A DNA stretch of 64,000 nt, from contig NTMA01000012.1 of the NCBI GenBank assembly GCA_002917075.1, positions 124,001 through 188,000 of the forward strand, given 5' to 3'. Origin of the DNA: Hawksworthiomyces lignivorus. Lineage: Eukaryota; Ascomycota; Sordariomycetes; Ophiostomatales; Ophiostomataceae. A program made the translations under genes and the position numbers. This document shows positions 53,267-64,000 of the stretch, piece after piece (the first letter of the stretch is position 1; the number at the start of each line of letters is the position of its first letter). The notes under the pieces were generated by a model. That model saw only the letters and a list, made by a program, of their open reading frames with translations. It did not search any database and was not told the DNA's origin.

Positions 53267-54113
53267 ATGGAAAACCTCAGAGCCTTATTTGTTAAGCCTG
53301 ATCCGCAGGCGCAGGTAGGCAGCCGGTTCTCATTCTAAGAAGCCAATCTGGGCTAAGAAAATGAAAGCCACTTCTTTTCACGCTGACAGTTCACCTTCTT
53401 GACTCTAGCTCAGAAAATGCAACACCCTCCTCCGAGCCAATGTCCGCAAAATCGACCGAGACATTGCCAACGCTAAGCGTGTCGAGATCCAGACGAAGAA
53501 CCTCATCCTTCAAGCTGACCGTCGATCCCAGAGAGACCCCTCGCGTGCCAAACAGGCCCAGCGGGAGGTCCGCGACTTTGCCCGCGAGCTAATTCGCACC
53601 CGACGCACGGCCAACCGTCTAGTGACCGGCCGCGCCCAACTCAACAGCGTACAAATGCAGGTTAATGAGGCCTTTGCAATGCGCAAGATTGAAGGCTCCA
53701 TCCGTGCCAGCGTGGGCATTATGAAAGATGTGAACCAGCTGATCCGGCTGCCAGAGCTGGCCGGCACGATGCAGGAGCTGAGCGTGGAGTTGATGAAGGC
53801 TGGTATCATCGAGGAGATGGTCAACGAGACTTTACCAGAGGACGGCGACATGATGTTTGAGGACGAAGAAGCCGAAGCAGAGACGGAGGTCGACAAGGTC
53901 CTAGGTGAAATTCTAAAGGACCGGATTGCGACAACAGGACAGACGCCTGTAACTCCAGTGACAGCGCCTGTTGCTGCTGCAGAGCCTGTGGTCAAAGCCA
54001 AGCCAGTGGCCATTGCAGAAGGTGGGAACCTGGAGGAAGACGAAGAGAACGAAGAGGACACCGAGGCCATGATGAACCAGATGCGCAGCAGGTTGGAGTC
54101 TCTGCGGAGTTAA
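53267..54113 (+). CDS. VPS24: ESCRT-III subunit Vps24 (CHMP3)
   Basis: Exons 53267-53314 and 53409-54113 give 250 aa. Exon 1 codes exactly MENLRALFVKPDPQAQ. Exon 2 starts LRKCNTLLRANVRKIDRDI, the basic helix-1 region of Snf7-family proteins. The core matches CHMP3/Vps24: RTRRTANRL, AQLNSVQMQVNEAFAMRK, IMKDVNQLIRLPELAGTMQ and LMKAGIIEEMVNETL. An acidic linker leads to a C-terminal MIM1-type helix (MMNQMRSRLESLRS), which should bind the MIT domain of Vps4. Vps24 caps Snf7 filaments during multivesicular-body formation. The tail between residues about 185 and 235 is longer and more Pro/Val/Ala-rich than in yeast. The ATG at 53267 is preferred because it alone, via the 94-nt intron, gives the conserved N-terminus. 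Confidence 0.95.
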
Positions 54114-54922
54114 AAAGACGCTTTGTTTTTTTGTAATGCCAGCAGACTATCGGGGCACCTTCTCTTTTTTCCTGTCTACAGTGCATGGCGTTTTCGTGGT
54201 TGTTTCTTTTGGCGGTTCTTTTTCTACTTTTATGACTTGTATATGCACGACATTTTATTTATTTATTTTCTGGGGAAGCTTCATAAGCATTCTGCAATTA
54301 TCCTTCTTACACCCATCACGGTTTTCCAATTCCACCATGCGTTTAGTTTTGCCATCAATGTGACGTCTGCTATTTGTCAAGCTTGGAGAAGTAAAGGTGC
54401 GTCTCTGCCATAGATCGATCTCTCTCTGCGAGTTCCGAGTGAGGATGCCCGCTGATGGAATGTGCAAGACAAACTCAACTGTCTACCATCGCCTTTTTCT
54501 GAGGCTTGTATATGTTTCCTTTTGGCATTTTAAGTAACAGTGATCAAGGATAAAAACGACGCAATGCGGGAGAGGATGGACGCCAGCATTGGTATCTAGA
54601 GATGTCACATATTCTATTTTTGATGTTGTGATATTATATGAGGCTTTGGCATTGATGTGAGAAAGCAGAACAAAAAACCTCCCAGTGACCATGAGGAAAT
54701 ACACATAGAGGCATCAATACACACTTGAGGCCAATATTTAGTACATGGGAAAGGCAGGCCTTTAGTATTTATCTTATCGCACGGCATGGACGGCCTCACC
54801 CTATAGAACTTGGATTTGTCCATCCTCAGAAGTCTTTTGCTGAGTATTATTTCACCTTTTCGATTAGATGTAAACGACATTTTGCATTCACCAAATAGAG
54901 ATCCACGAGAAAATATTATAGG

Positions 54923-54965
<43 letters not shown>

Positions 54966-57900
54966 AAAGGGACTCAAAATGAAAGATTGCATTTCGCTCA
55001 GTAGATTTCGCTCAGTAACAGGCGTGAGCGCCTATAAGTCCCCCTTAACATGAGAAACTTTGCGGGACGTATGTACCTTGTTAATTTCGTATATTTGACA
55101 GTCAGTGCCAAAGCCCTTAAAACAGTTGTTATCCATTCTGTAAGTATGTAAGGTAGGAAGAGGCAAAAAGACTGACACATGAACAGGGGCTGAAAATCTC
55201 CACAGGAATTCTCCACACCGATCCTTGTCTTCCCTTCCGTTCATAGGCTGGACAAATGTCCGTGTGTTCAGACAGCGGCACTGCGCTCGGACTTCAGCAC
55301 AGCTTTTACATATGAGGTATTAGCGGAAAAGAGAAGCTAGAGGGTCGCGAAAACAAGGCCATGTCGCTACCGAAAGTCACTAGATATATATACATATAAG
55401 CCTACATACGTAATAGTTCTCGTATACTCAGTTCCCGTTCTTGTTCACGTACATTGTGCGGGAAATCACTAGGCTTAGGGCGGCAGGCAAGGCACGCCGT
55501 TAAGCAAACCTAGAAAAAGTGGGAAATCGGTGAGACAGCTGTTGTTGACCGGTCTCTCAGGATTTGCATAACATATATGCTTATAATGCACACCTGCGCA
55601 TAGGCAAACACAATTTCGACAGATTCAGATTGCGTGTGCGCACCTCCTATGGGGAACTCTAGCCGTCCACGAGATCCAGGTGCACAAAAGACAGATCAGA
55701 TATGACAGCGTGCTCGAACACATAAGCCTACATAGATATGAAGCGCTTTCCGCACTGATCTTGATTTTTCCTAGAGACGTGCGGGGAACGGGAGCACGCC
55801 TGCATAGTGCGCGTGTACGTGTTTATGCAGTAATCGGCCGGAAAACGACGATCTCAAACCGACTTCAAAAAAAACAAATGTGTAAAGGAACATTCTCACC
55901 GCATCTTGTCTGCCCAGTCACCTTGAATCGAGTCTCGTTTACATTCGTCCATATGACTTTACAAGTTTCTCTTTTTGTAGAAAGGAGACACAGTATGTAC
56001 AGGTTACGCTCCCCTTTTCCTTTTCAGGTTCTTCAGCTTGGCTCCCGTCCATGGATGCTGACTTGGTGCTGGAATACCATATTTCTTTTTGCTCATCAAA
56101 GTGACTTCGTACATACAGACTTCTTATTCTTGCATACTTTTCTGCGCACCCGCATACATGTACACACTATTAAAGGGTTTTCTCACAATTAGAAAAATGC
56201 ACACCACATCCTTGACGGTAGCTGCTAAACGCATACAACGTAGATTGGCGAAAAACAGTGCTAAGCCTTTGTGCACGAAGTGCGACGTACATACACACAT
56301 GCCAAGAAAAAAACCCGTGCGCAACGCCCTGACCATCGGGGAAGATGTCCCGACTGTGGCTTGCAAACTAGCAGCGAGACACTAACCAAGAAGGTCCTGG
56401 AGGGACGGAGAAAACGGGAACAGGTACGGAGTAATACTGGTACAGGCGTGTACGTGTTCGTAAAAAAAATCAAGCATGAAGGAGAAAAGGGGGGAGTGCA
56501 AACCGCAATACGCGCAGAGAGAGGCGGCAGAGAATTAAAAATGAACCGCACAGTAATAAAGCAGACAAGTAATAGTACCTCTACAGGTAAGCTGTCACAC
56601 CGACTTTGAAAATAAGAAGGGAGAATCCCCAATTAGAGACATAAGCCGCCGATCCGTTCTATTGGACTGCAGACGGGAGTTTAAAGCTGACAGATTTCCA
56701 GGTTGGACAAGATTAAAACAATACGGTTTGCAAGCCACAAATCACCGGTGTCACCCGATTCGCATGTATTTGCTTACTTTTTCATGAGCTGTTCTGTATG
56801 CAGGAGAAATCAAAAGCTGAGTGTACCTTGTCTGCGATGTATCGTATTCTCATTACGGTGGACGAAATGAACGTCTGCTCGTCATTTAGTGTCACCCTCT
56901 ATTACCCCGGAACCTGTTAGTCGGGATTGTTTCCTATTCCGCCGGCACTGTCACCTTTCTCCTGCAAAGTATATATTACCCATATTTGTATGATGTAGTA
57001 CCTCCATAACTCGTATGGAAATATGGTAGCATCTAGAGCTCCCTTTCAGGGGATTACATTGATCTTCAACCCCCTGGTCACCCGCGTTCGGACAATTCGC
57101 GTTGTACACTTCCTCAGGCACATTCTCTCGCGAATACTCCGTTCAAGGCATATGAACAATTTTTGCATTGCTTTTGCTTTTAAATTGGTACGAACAGCAC
57201 GCTTTCATGGACCAGCTACCTTTGGTTCCCGCGTGAATGTCGTATGTAATATTGTTTAAGAGATTAAGATACATGATTAATTACCGCCTCATTTCTTCCT
57301 CATAGAAGGCGATTCAGGATCGATTGAAAATATCTAGAATGTTCCCTGCCTATACACACATTTTTTTATCAGGACATATAAACGAGGTCTCAGACAACAC
57401 AGGCGTAACAGACGATATCCAGGTAATTCTTCGTATCCCCGCAAACACGGAGGTACGGTGCTGGCTCGGCGAGAAAATGAAACTAAGGCAACAGGGATAA
57501 GAAGAATGAACCTGGCCAAATGTTGTAGCGCACTACTGAAAGTGGACAGATGCTGTCCATTGTGTAAGCTTCATTATGTACATCTCGTACGCAAGTTTAC
57601 GCAAGTCCAGGTATATCGGGAGTGCTTCCGTTTCTATAAGACGTGGACAGGGACCAAAAGCTATTAACTCACCCGTTTATTTATGTATGTAGTTGTATTG
57701 AATTTCTATTTTCTATTTTCTATTTTTCGTTATGAGTTTGCTTGTCCTGCCTCATATACGTGAGATGGAAATTTTTAATAATACTTTGTGTTGGTAGAGA
57801 TCATAGTTCTCTGCGGACCCAAGATACCTCTAGATTCTGATATGTAGATGCAATTCGGCTTGCTTTCTCGTCAAGCTTCAAGGCACCATGGAGCACTTTT

Positions 57901-58994
57901 TTTTGCTGGTTGCTTGGGAATGCTTGAGCAATGGGGCGTAACCTTCCTCGTCCCCTTAGAATTATGTCCTATGAAGAACCACGGCTCCCTCTGCAATAGA
58001 TTCGGGATTCTCTTTCGGTTGTTTAACAAGAATCATGATCACATATGAAACAGCTCCAGAGCACAATATTATTTCTGATTTTTGAAGCATCAACCCGGAA
58101 TATTGGCCAGGGCTATAATGCTAAGAGTTGAAGTCAGAGGCACGCGGTGTGGTTGCAAGTTTTGCCATTATATACTTGCTTTCGCAAAGTTGGCTAGAAT
58201 TCTAGATGTCTTTCATTTCTTCCCTTTAGCTACTACTATACGATCGAATGCCCTTTAATATATAAGAGAAAATGCCGTTTTCACCGAAGAACCTCTAAAT
58301 CAAAACAAGGCTTCCACGCAGTAAAAAAAAAAAAGAGCTATTGACTTTGTTTATGTGTGCATATGATGCGCCGCTGATGGAGACTAATAAAGCATTGAAG
58401 TGAAAAAGCCTGTGAGAGTACTGCCTATCTATAGGTAAGCTGCATTTCTCAAGCCAAGACCAAAACCATACTTTGCTTATAACGGCAAGCTGTCTCGGTT
58501 ACTCAAATAGGCATCTCTCGAAATAGGTGGTCAACTACTCCCATCGAAGATCATGAACAGAATTGGAAGGCAATCGAAGTATCTCATGCGTCGTTCTCCT
58601 AGCAGCTGAGAAGCATTGAAACTGACAGCCGAGTTGCCATAATAGGAGCTTTGAGCTCCTCGAGAATAGCATCGGATCCTCTTTCATCGGAGATCGAGAT
58701 CAAAATGCGCGAAATATTGGTGCTGTGGCCCAATCTAACTCGCCACTGGTGAATAGGATAGACTAGTAAATGCAAAGCCAGGAGAAATGCGTAAGCTAGC
58801 TGGAGCCTGAGAATAACATGTCATGCTCGAACAAAAGCCTTAAATCCTAGAATAAAGAAGAATTAGAGATCGAAAGGAGAAACTCTAAACTAGAGTTGTA
58901 TCTTCTCTCGTTCCGAATCAAGGCGAACAGGCAATAACAGAAACTCGGAGCCCAAGTCTGACTCGCCATCTGCTGGAAGCAGGAGTAATAATGC
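54114..58994. other. Gene-poor 4.9-kb convergent region
   Basis: No exon with family resemblance was found here. The longest frame is 170 codons (55680-56192, +) and looks random. Present are a 36-nt poly-A tract (54928-54963), one exact TACGGAGTA (56425-56433), several TATGTA/CATACA stretches and a TATATATATACATATA run near 55383. Degraded repeats or non-coding transcripts are possible but not demonstrable by eye. Confidence 0.45.
54928..54963. repeat. 36-nt poly-A tract
   Basis: This uninterrupted run of 36 adenines is preceded by ATTATAGGATTTT and followed by GGAAAGGGACTC. It is by far the longest homopolymer in the window and could be the tail of a retroposed sequence or simple slippage. 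Confidence 0.9.
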
Positions 58995-59611
58995 TCAGCG
59001 ACCCTCAGTATCAGCATCAGCTTTATCTTTGCTGGAATTCGCTGCTTGCGTGGTCTCTGCCGGCTGAGCATCTTTAGAGTTGTAAGTTAGAAAGGCGTGA
59101 CCAAAACATAGAAGTAAATAGAAAACACGGTGAAAAAAAGTAAAATGCAGCTATGAAATGTATACAGAACGGTTGTAAGACAAGCGACTGTGAAGATATG
59201 GGATTGCATAGAATTTCTCAAAAGTTCTACATTGGCGATCTTCACACCAAACAAACGTCTTTCATCGGAGACAAGCTTAAATTCACCGGAGAATAAAATT
59301 CAAAGCAAACAAAGGGGGATCTTACCGGCCATGTTGACTTCCAGGCTCCCGCCGTTGGCTTCCATCTTGCGCTTCAGAGCTAGAGTCATGCGCTGGATGA
59401 CTTTCTTCTGCTTCTTGGCACTTAGCGGTGCCCGGGGTCCGCTGGTGGGCAAAAGGCCGGGCCGCGCGCCGCGCTTGGCATCGGCCTTAGCCACGCGGTC
59501 TTGGTGGTGGAGGCCATCGGCGGACCGCTTTTGCTGCTGTTTCCGCTTGTGAGCGGAGCGAGCAGCTAAGCGATTGCGCGAAGGCTTATTGGGATTTTTG
59601 ACAGAGGGCAT
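58995..59611 (-). CDS. Alb1-like ribosome-biogenesis protein
   Basis: Exons 59611-59326 and 59071-58995 give 120 aa. The start MPSVKNPNKPSRNRLAARSA, a mid-region GLLPTSGPRAPLSAKKQKKV and a basic helix ending LALKRKMEANG resemble yeast Alb1 (MPSKN start, a GLL segment and an LSKKRAKK helix). Alb1 is a shuttling pre-60S factor that works with Arx1. The product is highly basic (many Lys, Arg and Gln), as expected for a nucleolar ribosome-assembly factor, with a short acidic tail from exon 2 (DKADADTEGR). The 254-nt intron has GTAAGA and CTAAAG ends. The protein is shorter than yeast Alb1 (about 175 aa). The match is visual and covers short motifs only; another small basic ribosome-biogenesis protein is possible. 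Confidence 0.65.
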
Positions 59612-62224
59612 GGTGGGAGAGAGCAAGACGGTCAACTGTCTGGTTCTTGTGGGTCTTTCGCTTAGGTCTTGTCTGATGTTCAGAACAGATGTGTAGAATC
59701 GTTAGGAGGGATATAGAGTATAAAAATTCCGGGGAATGGAAACAAGATGTCTGTGTGCGACTGTGTGAGACGGGAAGAAAGCTTGCCGAAGGGGGGCGAG
59801 GCGTGAAAGAAAAAAAGATTTTATATCGGTTAACAACAAAAAAAGCATACAATGCGATGCACCTAGTGTACCGTTACAAGTATTTCATCCTCGTTTAAAG
59901 AGATAACGCCACAAACTTACCGATTTTTGACGTGGTGCCCCCACAGCTTCCATCAGCGCCACAAGTTTATATCTCTATGCTTATATGCGGTTTTGACTCC
60001 CCATAAATTACTCCAAACGACGTCGCACCATGAAGCTTGTGCAAATTGTAAGAAGTTTCTCTTTTTCTCTAAACGACGTTTCAGATCCACCAAGGCTTGT
60101 CTCTCCTTGACCTCACAACACTCCACGTTCTGACCCCCCTCTGGCCACGCGAGACATATGACTATATTGATCCCCTTGTCGCAAGTACTCCCCTCGCGAA
60201 AAGACGCGAAGCAAAACGACTGTTTTCCTGGAGAGCGTTGCCAACGGGCTTACGGAACAGCAAAGCCTCACAGACGATCAGCAACAATACGAGTAAGATA
60301 GAAAATGATGTACCAGGGAGTTATATGGCGAGACCGCCCGTGAAGCAACAGACAAGCCAACTCCTCTCTATTTGCCTTCTTGTTTGAGTCTAGTCAATAG
60401 TGTCCGTGTGTTGTGACGTGATGAAGACAAGGAGATACAATGAAGCACTGTTCCTGGTATTTGGAAATCTTCAGGCTTCCTCAATTTAGGTCATCCTTTT
60501 AACATGGGAGAGTCGACTCACTACCGCTACTACTGCTGCTGCTTCAATTTCTTTTTTCTCCATCTCTTAATTTTTTTTTGTGTCAAAATGCATAGCCACT
60601 TTGACCAATTGTGTTTAACCTTAGTATAATAAAAGAAATGCGTCAAATGGCAGAGCCGCACCAGTAAGACGGGCGAATGCGACTCTCTCCACACACAGCC
60701 ACGAGAGAACGGGTAACCAAAAAAATAAAAGAAGCGTCTGCTTTTGGCCTTTCTTGCCATTTCATATTTCCCCTCTTTCTTGCTTTCTTTTTTCCACTTT
60801 ACCAAGACAGCTATTACTTCAGCTTCTGCTTTGATGTCCATCCGAGAGACACGATTCCCGGGGTTTTCTATGCATTGCGAGACACAATTCGCCGTACTGA
60901 TCGACGATTTCCCGCAATGCATTATTCATACCAATGCGTGCCACCGCATTCTCCCTCTGCGAGTCAACTGCCTGCTCGATTTTTATCCAGCCCTTTGCCT
61001 TACGTTTACCTCTTAGCTGCTTTGACTCCGAGTGAACATGTTGCGATTGGTTAGATCTTGTGGCTTGTAAAACATCAGATTACGTCTCATTCACCGCATG
61101 CACGAGACTGACAGTAACTAGAACCCCTACTCCAGGCTCCTGTAATTATGGAATGTATTTGGCATCTTTCGGTCTTCGTAGTGGTTTTATATTGCTTCAA
61201 TCTTTTCTTTTTATTCATGGTTCGAGGGCCGTAAGATAGGGAGAACACTACAGCCGTAAGCACATGAATAACTCATCTTCGCCAAAAGTTGCTAGCATTT
61301 CGATTTAACCTTTTTGTTTGGCACTGAGTTCCACGTTTGTATTTCTGGAGAATCTATCAAGTTATATTCTCGCATGTATATCTTGTTTGGCGTGTAAGAA
61401 ACAACTTCCAACCGAAAAAAACCTTCCGCCGTCCATCATCGGCTGTTGATTCTCATCTAGTTGACAGAGTTAAACAGCACTGCAAGATATCTCGCCACAT
61501 CCTGGCCATTTCCTTCTTTCTACCAGGGGTCTCCTTTCCATGATAAATGGAGGTCCTCCAAAAGTGTAGTTCTTTGGTTTTGAAGTTGTATTTTCCCCGA
61601 GATCGACGATCATCTTTCGTTTCTTTCGTGCTTCTTGCCTCCTCCCTTATTTCCACATATGCGTACTGACATAACATCCTCTCTACCAACTAACCATCTC
61701 TCGCTTCTCCTTGTTGTCTTGGCGTACCCCCTTCCCCTCATTCTTTGCCTCTTTGTCCTTTTTCTGCTTCCCCTGTGACGGGAAACCCAGGCGCCAGCTA
61801 TCCGGTCGTGTACAACCCATAAGTTTCCCGTGGTCATCGTGAGCCGTTCCGTTTTTCCAAACTTTCTAGCCCCGTCCAGATTTCAGGTCTTACCCAGTCT
61901 TCCTTTTTTCTTGTTCTCTTTTAACTCTTCGCTTCCCCGTTTTCTTCTACTCTTCTGTGGCCCTTTCTGTCTTTCCTCTCTTTTTCTTCTTTCTTGTTCT
62001 GTTTTTCTTTCCTTCCTTCCGTTCTTGTCTTTTTTTGAAATCCCGTCGTGTTTAATCATCATATCTCCCGGTGAGAATATTATCATTTCGAATACGGAGC
62101 AATAAGAGAAATATCAGCAATAGGAGGGCGACTTCCATCGATGTGAGATAAAGACGTCGCAGGAAGTGTTCCCAGAAGCACAAGTCGCACAGATTGTGCG
62201 AAGAGAGCCCACTGCTGCACAAAA
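59612..62224. promoter_or_regulatory. 2.6-kb divergent region with possible small spliced ORF
   Basis: This separates the Alb1-like gene (-) from the rhodopsin-domain gene (+). About 61.6-62.05 kb is C/T-rich, probably the leader of the latter. A small frame at 60030-60387 could be a 106-aa gene if a 37-nt intron (60048-60084) is removed, which is shorter than usual for fungi. Nothing else is supported. Confidence 0.4.
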
Positions 62225-63707
62225 ATGGAGTCTTTTATCATACCAACAAGGACAATCCTCGAACGGGCAACCTCTTCCACGCCTGTGCCCGAGCTCACGC
62301 ACGAAAACCAAGGACCTCAGTTGAATTTCACAATATGGCTGCTGACAGGCCTTTCACTCGGGTTTCTGGGGTTACGTGTATACTGCAAATTTCTTCGGGG
62401 ACGAGGACTTTGGCGGGATGATTATGTCTTAATTACATCATGGGTGAGTGGCATAACTGGCTTGGGAAAATAAATATCACTTTCTTTCAGGTTTCGCGCC
62501 GTGTTGGTGGCTTCACCATAGATTATTAACTTTGCTCCTAGGTTTGCCTCGCGCTAGCCTCCGGCTTCACGACGGCTTCTACGACCTTCGGGTACGGCAA
62601 ACACCTATGGGATATCCCACAGGGTAATTTTGTCCCGCTTAATATAGTTTCTACTGTTGCGGGCACATTCTCGATCTTGGCGGCCGTCTGGAGTAAGACG
62701 TCCTTTGCGATGACAGTGCTGCGTATCTCTACTGGCTGGATGCGATGGGCCATATGGTTTATCATCATGTCTGTGAACGTGGTGCTGGGTGCGAGCGCAA
62801 TCTTCCAATGGACAAAATGTTCGCCAGTGGAGAAAATTTTCAACATTACGGTATCTGGGGAATGCTGGCCGGCAGATGTGGTGACAGACTATAACACTTT
62901 CGCGACAGGTAAGTCTTTGAACATTTGCCCCAATGATATCCCTCAATCTAGTTTTGCAACCTTTTTTTAATCGCTTTCTAACATGTGCTGGACAGCTTAC
63001 TCCGGTGCCATGGACGTTATATTGGCTCTTTTCCCCTGGAAAATCATATGGGGAATGTCGATGAGCCGAAAGGAAAAATTGGGTGTCTTGTTTGCTATGA
63101 GCATGGGAGTTTTGTAAGTGCCTCTGCCAAGCGTCTCGACCAGCCACTCTGAGTACGGCTCCTTCTAACAAAATCACAGCGCTGGAATTGCGTCTTTTAT
63201 TAAAGCATCCAAGCTTAATAATCTTAGCAATCCTGACCCAGGTATGTGGTTTCCTCATTCCTTCTGGTAAATTTTGCTTTTGGGTGCTGCATTTTCTAAT
63301 CCACGATATGTACAATAGGCTTTACCGTTCAACTTGTTATCTGGGGTGTTGCAGAGACGGCCATCACCATCATAGCCGCCTCGATCCCCATTCTACGCGC
63401 ACTGCTCCGCGACAGCAAGCTATCAGAAGCTCAGCTGTCGTACGCTGAATTCCAGCTGAACTCTAGTGGTGGAACTTCCACCTACTGGAACAACACGAAC
63501 GTCAACGGCAGTCGTATTAGTGCAGTGAACCCATCGACAAGTTTACCGCAGGGGACACAAGCGGATGCAGCCATAACACCGAGCTGGGTGGTGGCTCCAG
63601 TGACCGCCGCAGCGGCTAACCGGGGCGATTTGCCAGGACAGAGCCTCAATGAGAACGATTCAAGTTCTGCAATAGGACCAGCGATGACAGCCAAATCAAT
63701 GGTATAG
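62225..63707 (+). CDS. Rhodopsin-domain (PTH11/SAT4-like) membrane protein
   Basis: Exons 62225-62443, 62542-62908, 62996-63113, 63180-63241 and 63319-63707 give 384 aa. The pattern of about seven hydrophobic helices, with GLRVYCKFLRGRGLWRDDY after TM1, TFGYGKHLWDIP, WSKTSFAMTVLRIS, a cysteine-bearing extracellular loop (KCSPVE ... GECWPAD) and YSGAMDVILALFPWKIIW, is characteristic of the fungal rhodopsin-domain family. This family includes SAT4 and PTH11-like GPCR-type proteins, but there is no N-terminal CFEM domain. The hydrophilic C-terminal tail (about 110 residues, Ser/Asn/Thr-rich) lies in the cytosol if the topology is GPCR-like. Ligand and signalling are unknown. In intron 1 an earlier TTTCAG acceptor exists, but using it runs into a stop codon, so the downstream CCTAG is preferred. 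Confidence 0.88.
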
Positions 63708-64000
63708 CAGAAGCAGCCCTACAAGCTGCAGCTCACCTATCATTCTCTGTTTCTATTCTCGCTACGCTCTCACACTTCAGAAGTCTACACCTTCTTTGAC
63801 TTTCTTCATCCTCTCAACTTCGATTTTCATTTCCGTGGCTTTTTCTCAGCACCTTGTTTGAGATCTTCACTGCTCATGATGTGTAATGCATATTTTTCTA
63901 TTTTACTTTTTATTTATTTATTTAGGCTATGGCGTTTTCCAACGAGGAGCACGTCAGGGGAACCAAAACGTTTCCACCGTTGGTCGGTTCGGTTTTGGGT
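63708..64000. other. Right-edge 3' flank
   Basis: This is the 3' flank of the rhodopsin-domain gene. It contains a TTTATTTATTTATTTA stretch near 63910. No gene is visible before the window ends. Confidence 0.4.

Noticed and set aside
55680..56192. 170-codon ORF in the gene-poor region
   Set aside because: It is rich in Arg, His, Phe and Leu with no motif, and it crosses TACATA repeat-like sequence; probably chance.

Overview
The window is nuclear DNA of a filamentous ascomycete, most likely a sordariomycete and probably of the order Hypocreales. Genes are monocistronic and lie on both strands. Introns are short (about 50-100 nt) with GT(A/G)NGT donors, CTRAC-like branch sites and YAG acceptors. 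Leaders are pyrimidine-rich. The gene set is typical of Pezizomycotina: an NRC-2-type AGC kinase, DASH subunit Dad3, a rhodopsin-domain (PTH11/SAT4-like) membrane protein and a fungal CorA-like protein. There is no bacterial, plasmid or viral region. I found no tRNA, rRNA, CRISPR array or intact transposon. All exon junctions were inferred by eye from splice signals, reading frame and family conservation.

Left part (1-13 kb): a class II aldolase/adducin-like protein (-), chaperonin subunit CCT3 (+), a PRKRIP1/DUF1168 splicing-associated protein (-), a histidine phosphatase (phosphoglycerate-mutase-like) with a long low-complexity tail (+), a HIT-zinc-finger Hit1-like snoRNP assembly factor (+) and an unrecognised basic low-complexity protein (-). 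A gene-free stretch of about 5.7 kb follows (13.4-19.05 kb). It carries a pyrimidine-rich leader on each side and a pair of perfect 16-nt inverted repeats.

Middle (19-46 kb): a RasGEF protein that has a degenerate Ras-like GTPase domain in the same polypeptide (+), an unrecognised acidic-tailed protein (+), a small single-pass membrane protein (-), mitochondrial ribosomal protein uS5m (+), DASH subunit Dad3 (-), a CorA-like two-TM membrane protein lacking GMN (-), the NRC-2 kinase (-), an AT-hook plus C2H2 protein (-), a short-chain dehydrogenase with an altered active site (+) and the CCCH protein Tma46/ZC3H15 (-).

Right part (46-64 kb): oligosaccharyltransferase subunit Ost4 (+), the mRNA-export adaptor Yra1/Mlo3/ALYREF (+) with a 1.16-kb intron inside its RRM, the Hsp90 co-chaperone p23/Sba1 (-), ESCRT-III Vps24 (+), a gene-poor 4.9 kb containing a 36-nt poly-A tract, an Alb1-like ribosome-biogenesis protein (-) and a rhodopsin-domain membrane protein (+). 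The genes do not form one pathway. Most are housekeeping (protein folding, translation, RNP assembly, mRNA export, ESCRT, kinetochore, N-glycosylation), with a few signalling proteins among them (RasGEF, NRC-2, rhodopsin-domain protein). The observations I rate highest are the pseudo-GTPase-RasGEF fusion, the long Yra1 intron, and the TACGGAGTA word with its 281-bp inverted-repeat unit.
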